A DNA stretch of 64,000 bases from Burkholderia sp. Bp8992 (GTDB taxonomy: Bacteria; Pseudomonadota; Gammaproteobacteria; Burkholderiales; Burkholderiaceae). This document shows, one piece after another, positions 57,684 through 64,000 of the stretch (the stretch's first letter is position 1; each line of letters begins with the position of its first letter). Location: contig NZ_QTQI01000001.1 in assembly GCF_003853705.1 (NCBI RefSeq), forward strand, positions 124,001-188,000. The letters run 5' to 3'. The notes below the pieces were generated by a model, which saw nothing but the letters and a program-made list of their open reading frames with translations, was not told the DNA's origin and ran no database searches. Position numbers and translations under genes: made by a program.

Positions 57684-58718
57684 ATGACCGCACGTGAAGG
57701 GCGCGCGCCGCTGGCGCGGCGCGCAGCAGTCTACGGTGTCGTGGGGCTGGCGGCGATCGCCGGCGTCGCGATGTGGAGCGGGGCGGGCTGGCATCGCGGG
57801 GCGGGTGCCGCCGGTGACGCACCGGATGCGGCTGCGGTGGGCGGCGTGCCGGCCGCATCGCCGCTGGCCGCCGTGCCGGCGAGCACGGGCCTGCCGCCGT
57901 CGCTGGCCGGTTCCAGCGCGCCGCGGCTGCCGCTCGATGCTGGCGGCCATCTCGCGAAGTCGCGCGCGGTGCGCGATTTCTTCGACTATTGCCTGACCGC
58001 GCAGAGCGATTTGAGCGCGGCCGCGCTCGATGCGTTCGTCGTGCGCGAGGTCGCCGCGCAGCTCGACGGCACGGTCGCGCAGGCCGAGGCGCTCGACGTG
58101 TGGCACCGCTACCGTGCGTATCTCGACGCGCTCGCGAAATTGCGCGATGCCGGCGCGGTCGACAAGGCCGACCTCGGCGCGTTGCAGCTTGCACTCGATC
58201 AGCGCGCGTCGATTGCGTACCGCACGCTCGGCGACTGGAGCGAGCCGTTCTTCGGTGCGGAGCAGTGGCGGCAGCGCTACGACCTCGCGCGGCTGAAGAT
58301 CACTGAGGATCGCTCACTGACCGATGCGCAGAAGGCCGAGCGGCTCGCGGCGCTCGAGCAGCAGATGCCGGCCGGCGAACGGGCGGCGCAGCAGCGGATC
58401 GACCGGCAGCGCGCGGCGATCGACCAGATCGCGCAATTGCAGAAGAGCGGCGCGACGCCCGACACGATGCGCGCGCAGCTGACGCAGACGCTCGGCCCCG
58501 ACGCCGCCGCGCGCGTCGCGCAGATGCAGCAGGACGATGCATCGTGGCAGCGCCGCTATGCGGACTACGCGGCGCAGCGTGCGCAGATCGAATCGGCGGG
58601 GTCGTCGCAGCAGGATCGCGACGCGCAGATCGCCGCGCTGCGGCAGCGCGTGTTCACGAAGCCCGGCGAAGCCGTGCGCGCGGCATCGCTCGACCGCGCG
58701 GCCGGCAGCACGCAATGA
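57684..58718 (+). CDS. lif: Lipase-specific foldase (lipase chaperone)
   Basis: A 344-residue steric chaperone for LipA, also called LipB or LimA. A membrane anchor lies at about 15-35 (AVYGVVGLAAIAGVAMW), then an Ala/Pro-rich linker to about 75. The conserved foldase motif RAVRDFFDYCLTAQSD (RxxFDY(F/C)LSAxGE-like) follows, then a long helical arm. It stays anchored in the inner membrane and folds prelipase on the periplasmic side. It begins 3 bases after the lipA stop, so the pair is one operon. Confidence 0.96.
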   Translation: MTAREGRAPLARRAAVYGVVGLAAIAGVAMWSGAGWHRGAGAAGDAPDAAAVGGVPAASPLAAVPASTGLPPSLAGSSAPRLPLDAGGHLAKSRAVRDFFDYCLTAQSDLSAAALDAFVVREVAAQLDGTVAQAEALDVWHRYRAYLDALAKLRDAGAVDKADLGALQLALDQRASIAYRTLGDWSEPFFGAEQWRQRYDLARLKITEDRSLTDAQKAERLAALEQQMPAGERAAQQRIDRQRAAIDQIAQLQKSGATPDTMRAQLTQTLGPDAAARVAQMQQDDASWQRRYADYAAQRAQIESAGSSQQDRDAQIAALRQRVFTKPGEAVRAASLDRAAGSTQ

Positions 58719-58755
58719 TGGGGGCGTTGCCGCGTGTGGCCGGTCTGGTGCGGCC

Positions 58756-60279
58756 TTACGCGGCGCGCGTGATGTCGCGCGGCAGATGCCGCTCGATGGT
58801 ATCGGCGAGCGTGTCGAACGCGGGCCCGATGCCTTCGTGCGCGACGCATGCATAGCCGAGCAGCAGGCCCTGCCGCGCGGTGTCGAGGCTGCTGTAGTAG
58901 CTGGTGAGCGGGCGCACGATCACGCCCGCATCGAACGCGCTCTGGGTGACCGCACGATCGTCGCACGCGTCGGGCAGGCCGAGCACCAGATGCAGGCCGG
59001 CCTCGTCGCCCATCACGGGCAGCGCTTCGCCGAAGCGTGCGCGGATCGCGTCGATCATCAGTTGCCGGCGCTCGCCGTACAGCGTCCGCATTCGTCTGAC
59101 GTGCGAAGTGAGGTGGCCGTCCATGATGAATTCGGCGAGCACGGCCTGCTGCATCAGCTGGCCCTCGCGGTAGAGCTCGGACAATCCGGTGCGGAACGTA
59201 TCGACCAGATGTTCGGGCACCACCATGTAGCCCATCCGCAGCCCCGGAAACAGCATCTTGCCGAGGCTGCCGACGTAGATCACGCGGCCGCCGTCGTCGA
59301 GCCCCTGCAGCGACGCGAGCGGACGGCTGCCGTAGCGGAATTCGCTGTCGTAGTCGTCCTCGATGATCCAGCAGCGGTGCTGGCGCGCGTATTCGAGCAG
59401 CATCCGGCGCCGCGCGAGACTCATCACCATGCCAAGCGGGTACTGATGCGACGGCGTGACGAGCACGAGTCGCGGCGGATGCTGCATGTCGCTCACGCGC
59501 GGGTCGAGCCCTTCCTGGTCGACCGGCACCGGTGCGAGCGAGAGGCCGGCCGCCTGCAGCACGCTGCGCACGCCCCAGTAGCACGGCTCCTCGACCCACG
59601 CGCGATCGCCGATGTCGGACAGCAGCCGCACCGCGAGATCGATCGACTGGTGAATACCCGTCGTGATGATCACCTGGTCCGGCGAGCATTTGACCGAGCG
59701 CGCGACCCGCAGGTAATCGGCAAGTGCGCGCCGCAACGGCCGGTAGCCGCCGCCCGGCGCATAGGTCAGCAATTCGGGATTGGCTTCCTTCCACAGCCGC
59801 GCCTGCAGGCGGCTCCACGTGCGGCTCGGAAATTCCGACACGTCCGGCACGCCCGGCATGAACGCCCCCCACTGGCGCCGCGACACGCCTGCGTGCTCGA
59901 TCAGTTGCCGCCCACGTGTCGACAGGCTGCCCTGCGCATCCGGCGGCGGCAGCTCGTCGGCGGCCGACGGCGCCGGCGCGGTGCCCGGCGCGTGGATCGC
60001 CGCGGCGTCCGGCCGCGTGTCGGCCACATAGGTGCCGCTGCCGGTCGTCGTCAGCACGTAGCCTTCGGCCGTCAGCTGGTCGTACACGTGCAGCACGGTA
60101 TTGCGCGCGATCGACAGGTCGCCCGCGAGCGTGCGCGAGCTCGGCAGCTTCGTCCCTGGCCCCAATTCTCCGGTCAGGATGGCCTGCTGCATCAGCTGCA
60201 GCAGCTGCCGGTACATCGGCTCCGGCGAGCTGCGGTCGAGGCGGGCGGAGAGCCAGTCGGCGACGATCACGGTATCCAA
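58756..60279 (-). CDS. MocR-type transcription regulator next to a polyamine ABC operon
   Basis: A 507-residue GntR-HTH plus aminotransferase-domain protein with a TTG start at 60279 (GTAGGA upstream). The HTH covers about 15-85 (LPSSRTLAGDLSIARNTVLHVYDQL) and the PLP Lys is in GSLGKMLFPGLRMG. It is divergent from the potA-like gene, with TGGTCC and TGGTTC repeats and an inverted repeat between them, so it probably regulates polyamine or putrescine/GABA use. The frame remains open far upstream across potA and potD, but that part is antisense shadow. Confidence 0.9.
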   Translation of the reverse strand: MDTVIVADWLSARLDRSSPEPMYRQLLQLMQQAILTGELGPGTKLPSSRTLAGDLSIARNTVLHVYDQLTAEGYVLTTTGSGTYVADTRPDAAAIHAPGTAPAPSAADELPPPDAQGSLSTRGRQLIEHAGVSRRQWGAFMPGVPDVSEFPSRTWSRLQARLWKEANPELLTYAPGGGYRPLRRALADYLRVARSVKCSPDQVIITTGIHQSIDLAVRLLSDIGDRAWVEEPCYWGVRSVLQAAGLSLAPVPVDQEGLDPRVSDMQHPPRLVLVTPSHQYPLGMVMSLARRRMLLEYARQHRCWIIEDDYDSEFRYGSRPLASLQGLDDGGRVIYVGSLGKMLFPGLRMGYMVVPEHLVDTFRTGLSELYREGQLMQQAVLAEFIMDGHLTSHVRRMRTLYGERRQLMIDAIRARFGEALPVMGDEAGLHLVLGLPDACDDRAVTQSAFDAGVIVRPLTSYYSSLDTARQGLLLGYACVAHEGIGPAFDTLADTIERHLPRDITRAA

Positions 60280-60281
60280 AG

Positions 60282-60324
60282 TGGTCCTACTTGGAATATT
60301 GAAATGGTTCCCTAGTATAGAACC
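60282..60324. promoter_or_regulatory. Repeats in the MocR/polyamine ABC divergent promoter
   Basis: TGGTCC (60282-60287) and TGGTTC (60305-60310) are 23 bases start to start. GGTTC (60306-60310) is also paired with GAACC (60320-60324) as an inverted repeat with a 9-base centre. This is a candidate MocR operator. Confidence 0.45.
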
Positions 60325-60387
60325 GTGAGGGCCGTATAGTGGGTCCATCTCAAAAACGTTTTGTCGCGAAGCAAGGGGACAGCCACG

Positions 60388-61491
60388 ATGAAGTCCGATG
60401 ATGTGATCGTCAGCTTTCGCGGCGTGCGGAAGACCTACGATGGTGAAACGCTGGTCGTCAAATCGCTCGACCTCGACATCCGCCGCGGGGAATTCCTGAC
60501 GCTGCTCGGGCCGTCGGGTTCGGGCAAGACCACCTGCCTGATGATGCTCGCCGGCTTCGAATTCCCGACCGGCGGCGAGATCCGCCTCGACGGCGAGCTG
60601 CTGAACAACGTGCCGCCGCACAAGCGCAACATCGGCATGGTGTTCCAGAACTATGCGCTGTTCCCGCACCTGACGGTCGAGCAGAACGTCGCGTATCCGC
60701 TGACCGTGCGCAAGCTGCCGGCCGGCGAGCGCGCGGAACGCGTCGCGCACGCGCTGAAGATGGTGCAGATGGAGCGCTTCGCGAAACGCTATCCGGCGCA
60801 GCTGTCGGGTGGCCAGCAGCAGCGCATCGCACTGGCGCGCGCGCTCGTGTTCGAGCCGAAGCTGGTGCTGATGGACGAGCCGCTCGGCGCGCTCGACAAG
60901 CAGTTGCGCGAACACATGCAGTACGAACTGAAGGCGCTGCACGAAAAGCTCGGCGTGACCTTCGTGTACGTGACGCACGACCAGGGCGAGGCGCTGACGA
61001 TGTCCGACCGCGTCGCCGTGTTCGACAAGGGCATCGTGCAGCAGCTCGACACCGTCGACCGCCTGTACGAATCGCCGTGCAACGAGTTCGTCGCCAACTT
61101 CATCGGCGACAGCAACCGGCTGCGCGGCACCATCGCGCGCGTCGACGGCGAGTTCTGCGAATTCCGCCTCGACGACGGCACGAAGCTCGTCGGCCGCCAT
61201 ATCGGCGAAGCCGCCGAGGGCGCGTCGGCCGTCGCGTGCATTCGCCCCGAACGCATGAGCCTTGCCGCGCACGGCGCGAATGGCGCGAATGGCGCCGCCG
61301 CCAATTGCCTGAGCGGCGAAGCGCGCAGCCTCATCTATTTCGGCGATCACGTGCGCATGCGCTGCGCGCTGCCGGGCCAGGACGAATGTTTCGTGAAGGT
61401 GCCGCTCGGCACCGGCGCGCTCGACGCGTTCTCGCCCGGCGCGCCGGTCTCGCTCGCATTCGCACCCGAACACCTGCGCGTGTTCGCGTAA
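60388..61491 (+). CDS. Polyamine-type ABC transporter ATP-binding protein (PotA-like)
   Basis: A 367-residue ATPase. Walker A is GPSGSGKTT, the Q loop is MVFQNYALFPHLTV, the signature is LSGGQQQR, and Walker B is LVLMDEPLGALD, followed by a switch His in YVTHDQGEALT. The C-terminal 130 residues form a TOBE-type domain with GANGANGAAAN. The start at 60388 has AAGGGGA 8 bases upstream. It powers the uptake system encoded downstream; the family takes up spermidine, putrescine or related amines. Confidence 0.9.
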   Translation: MKSDDVIVSFRGVRKTYDGETLVVKSLDLDIRRGEFLTLLGPSGSGKTTCLMMLAGFEFPTGGEIRLDGELLNNVPPHKRNIGMVFQNYALFPHLTVEQNVAYPLTVRKLPAGERAERVAHALKMVQMERFAKRYPAQLSGGQQQRIALARALVFEPKLVLMDEPLGALDKQLREHMQYELKALHEKLGVTFVYVTHDQGEALTMSDRVAVFDKGIVQQLDTVDRLYESPCNEFVANFIGDSNRLRGTIARVDGEFCEFRLDDGTKLVGRHIGEAAEGASAVACIRPERMSLAAHGANGANGAAANCLSGEARSLIYFGDHVRMRCALPGQDECFVKVPLGTGALDAFSPGAPVSLAFAPEHLRVFA

Positions 61492-61567
61492 CCGCGGTTT
61501 CCCCGTTTTTCCGCAGCACGTCGTCAACAACAAAGCCCACTTCCACCACGAGAGGAGAGGAACCATC

Positions 61568-62614
61568 ATGAAACGAGCAAGCTTTACCGCGCGCCGCACG
61601 GCACTCGCGCTGGCACTGGTCGCGTTCGGTGCATCGGCATCGGCTGCGGAACTCACGGTCGTCAACTTCGGCGGCGCGAACGGCGACGCGCAGAAGGCCG
61701 CGTTCAACCAGCCGTTCGAAAAGGCGACCGGCAACAAGGTCACGGCCGTCGAGTACAACGGCGAGCAGGCGAAGGTGAAGGCGATGGTCGAGGCGAAGCA
61801 CGTCAACTGGGACGTGGTCGAGGTCGAATCGGGCGACCTGAACCGCGGCTGCGACGAAGGGCTGTACGAGAAGCTCGACTGGTCGAAGATCGCGAAGAAG
61901 TCCGACCTGATTCCGGAATCGCCGCAGGTGTGCGGCGTCGGTTTCTTCGTGTGGTCGACGGCGCTGTCGTACAACGCGGACAAGCTGAAGTCGGCGCCGA
62001 CCGGCTGGGCCGATTTCTGGAACGTGAAGAAATTCCCCGGCAAGCGCGGGATGCGCAAGGGCGCGCGCTACAACCTCGAATTCGCGCTGATGGCCGACGG
62101 CGTCGCGACGAAGGACGTGTACAAGGTGCTCGGCACGAAGGCCGGCCAGGACCGCGCGTTCAAGAAGCTCGACGAGCTGAAGCCGTACATCCAGTGGTGG
62201 GAAGCGGGCGCGCAGCCGCCGCAGTTCCTCGTCGCCGGCGACGTCGTGATGTCGACCGCGTACAACGGCCGCATCGATGCCGCGCAGAAGGAAGGCAAGA
62301 ACCTGAAGGTGGTGTGGAACGGCAGCATCTACGACCTCGACTACTGGGCGATTCCGAAGGGCTCGCCGAACAAGGCGCTGGCCGAGCAGTACATCGCGTA
62401 TTCGCTGACGCCGAAGCCGCAGCAGGCGTATGCGCAGCACATCGCGTACGGCCCGGCGAACATCGCGGCGATCAAGTCGCTCGATGCGAAGACGCTCGCG
62501 AACCTGCCGAACTCGCCGGCGAACGGCAAGAACGCGGTGCTGGAGGACATCGGTTTCTGGACCGATCACAGCGACGAGCTCGAGCAGCGCTTCGCCGCGT
62601 GGGCGACGAAGTAA
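61568..62614 (+). CDS. Polyamine-type ABC transporter substrate-binding protein (PotD-like)
   Basis: A 348-residue periplasmic binding protein with a signal peptide ending near ASAAELTV (residue 24). The family pattern is NFGGANGDAQKAAFNQPFEKATG at the N-terminus, with VEVESGDLNRGCDEGLYEKLD and GYFVWST-like GVGFFVWSTALSYN, and DYWAIPKGSPNKALAEQYIAY. It delivers its ligand to the permease encoded 93 bases downstream. A good GAGAGGA ribosome site precedes it. Putrescine, spermidine or an amino-acid-like amine cannot be told apart from sequence alone. Confidence 0.9.
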   Translation: MKRASFTARRTALALALVAFGASASAAELTVVNFGGANGDAQKAAFNQPFEKATGNKVTAVEYNGEQAKVKAMVEAKHVNWDVVEVESGDLNRGCDEGLYEKLDWSKIAKKSDLIPESPQVCGVGFFVWSTALSYNADKLKSAPTGWADFWNVKKFPGKRGMRKGARYNLEFALMADGVATKDVYKVLGTKAGQDRAFKKLDELKPYIQWWEAGAQPPQFLVAGDVVMSTAYNGRIDAAQKEGKNLKVVWNGSIYDLDYWAIPKGSPNKALAEQYIAYSLTPKPQQAYAQHIAYGPANIAAIKSLDAKTLANLPNSPANGKNAVLEDIGFWTDHSDELEQRFAAWATK

Positions 62615-62707
62615 CCGCCGTTCAGGTGTCCTGATGCAACCGGCCGCGCGACGCCTTATTCGCGTCGCGCGGCATTCCGCCGGAACGTGCCTGGCCGGAG
62701 AGAACCG

Positions 62708-63973
62708 TTGAATACGTTGACGATCGCGCCTTCCTCGCCGTCGAACGCCGCGCTCAAGCGCGAGCTGAAGGCTGCCGAGGCCCGCAAGCGCACGATGGCG
62801 CTGCTGCTGGTCGCGCCGCTCGCGATTTTCCTGCTGCTGATTTTCGTCGTGCCGATCGGCACGCTGCTCACGCGTGCGGTGCAGAACCCGGAGATCGCGA
62901 CCGCATTGCCGAACACGGTCGCGGCGCTGTCGGGCTGGGACCGCAAGGCGCCGCCGGCCGACGCCGCGTATGTCGCGCTCGCGGCCGACATGACGAAGGT
63001 GGCCGACAGCGAGGCGATGGGGGCGCTCGCGCGGCGCCTGAATACTGAGATTCCCGGCTATCGCTCGCTCGTCGCGAAGACGGCGCGCGCGATGCCGCTG
63101 AAGGGCGACAACGATGCGGCGCTGACGCCCGCGCAGACGCGCGCGAAATTCATCGACCTCGACTCGCGCTGGGGTGACGCCGCGTACTGGCAGGCGATCG
63201 CGAAGAACGGCAGCCAGGTGTCGCCGTTCTACCTGCTCGCCGCGCTCGACCACAAGCAGGACGGCTTCGGCCATATCGTGCAGGCCGATCCCGACCAGTC
63301 GATCTACTTGGCAATCTTCGGCCGCACGTTCGTGATCGGCATCGCCGTCACGCTCTTTGCGCTGCTGCTCGGCTATCCGCTCGCGTACTGGATCTCGACG
63401 CTGTCGGAGCGGCGCGCGAACCTCGTGATGATCCTCGTGCTGATTCCGTTCTGGACCTCGGTGCTCGTGCGCGTCGCCGCGTGGATCGTGCTGCTGCAGA
63501 GCGAAGGGCTCATCAACACGGCGCTGATCGGCAGCGGGCTGATCTCGCATCCGCTGACGCTGCTGTTCAACCGCGTCGGCGTGTACATCTCGATGACGCA
63601 CATCCTGTTGCCGTTCATGATCCTGCCGCTCTACAGCGTGATGAAGTCGATCCCGCCCACGTACCAGCGCGCGGCCGTGTCGCTCGGCAGCCATCCGTTC
63701 GCCGCGTTCTGGCGCGTGTACGTGCCGCAGACCTATCCGGGCGTCGGCGCGGGCGCGTTGCTCGTGTTCATCCTCGCGATCGGCTACTACATCACGCCCG
63801 CGCTGCTCGGCGGGCCGAACGACCAGATGGTCAGCTACTACGTCGCGTACTTCACGAACGTGACCATCAACTGGGGCATGGCGTGCGCACTCGGCGGGCT
63901 GCTGCTCGCGGCGACGCTCGTGCTGTATGCGGTGTACGGGCGCTTCACGCGCACCAACGTGAGCCTCGGCTGA
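62708..63973 (+). CDS. Polyamine-type ABC permease with long N-terminal periplasmic insert
   Basis: A 421-residue permease, far longer than PotB (about 280). A TTG start with GGAGAG upstream is preferred over the earlier in-frame GTG at 62687. Helix 1 lies at about 34-52 (LLLVAPLAIFLLLIFVVPIG), then a 150-residue loop, presumably periplasmic, precedes the remaining five helices. The ABC permease loop VSLGSHPFAAFWRVYVPQ is present. The partner PotC-like gene is expected just beyond the window. Confidence 0.88.
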   Translation: MNTLTIAPSSPSNAALKRELKAAEARKRTMALLLVAPLAIFLLLIFVVPIGTLLTRAVQNPEIATALPNTVAALSGWDRKAPPADAAYVALAADMTKVADSEAMGALARRLNTEIPGYRSLVAKTARAMPLKGDNDAALTPAQTRAKFIDLDSRWGDAAYWQAIAKNGSQVSPFYLLAALDHKQDGFGHIVQADPDQSIYLAIFGRTFVIGIAVTLFALLLGYPLAYWISTLSERRANLVMILVLIPFWTSVLVRVAAWIVLLQSEGLINTALIGSGLISHPLTLLFNRVGVYISMTHILLPFMILPLYSVMKSIPPTYQRAAVSLGSHPFAAFWRVYVPQTYPGVGAGALLVFILAIGYYITPALLGGPNDQMVSYYVAYFTNVTINWGMACALGGLLLAATLVLYAVYGRFTRTNVSLG

Positions 63974-64000
63974 GCGCCGCGTACTACGAAACGGAAAAGG

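Noticed and set aside
60280-62058. Leftward extension of the second MocR gene to 1100 residues
   Set aside because: The added 590 residues are antisense to the potA- and potD-like genes; the HTH begins right after the TTG at 60279.

Overview
The window is high-GC DNA with the gene content and codon use of a Burkholderia cepacia complex species. The best species-level clue is the secreted lipase with its dedicated foldase (56586-58718). Its precursor length, the 44-residue leader and the catalytic GHSQGG all match the classical B. cepacia LipA/LimA pair. From memory, not from a search, the gene order polA, dxs, dnaG-rpoD, RND pump, katB, lipA resembles chromosome 2 of B. cenocepacia. If that holds, core genes sit here on a secondary replicon.

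Layout. 1-19.7 kb is mostly housekeeping: the end of polA, a type II NADH dehydrogenase, a Tat-exported dienelactone hydrolase, 3-mercaptopyruvate sulfurtransferase, an orphan Rieske oxygenase, the isoprenoid cluster xseB-ispA-dxs, folE2, tsaD, a BaiN-type flavoprotein, the rpsU-yqeY-dnaG-rpoD block, a CAT-anticodon tRNA and a phospholipase D-type lipoprotein. 19.7-26 kb carries a MocR regulator divergent from a pyridoxamine-phosphate-oxidase-like gene, a Gln-rich DUF3300 lipoprotein and a secreted sedolisin (S53) protease. 26.6-34.2 kb is one leftward operon: RND adaptor, pump, outer-membrane channel, response regulator, and a sensor kinase that has lost its catalytic residues. 34.6-36.8 kb is catalase katB with its ankyrin partner. 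37-42.2 kb is an EmrAB-type tripartite pump controlled by a divergent TetR regulator. 42.2-48.5 kb holds a large MscS channel, an LLM flavin oxidoreductase, a gene-free kilobase ending in a candidate small RNA, and a translationally coupled sirtuin/DUF938 methyltransferase pair. 48.6-53.6 kb has gnd, small envelope and unknown proteins, an NlpD-like LysM/LytM lipoprotein, a Pr6Pr membrane protein and cytochrome b561. 53.8-56.4 kb is a copper uptake pair (DUF2946 protein, OprC-like receptor). 56.6-58.7 kb is lipA-lif. 58.8-64 kb is a second MocR regulator divergent from a polyamine-type ABC transporter (ATPase, binding protein, permease) that runs off the window.

No phage, insertion sequence, CRISPR array or integrase was seen. 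The least explained elements are the pseudo-histidine kinase of the RND operon, the two-hairpin candidate RNA near 46.8 kb, a TGGTTC-type repeat shared by both MocR promoters, and the AT-rich patch upstream of the sedolisin.
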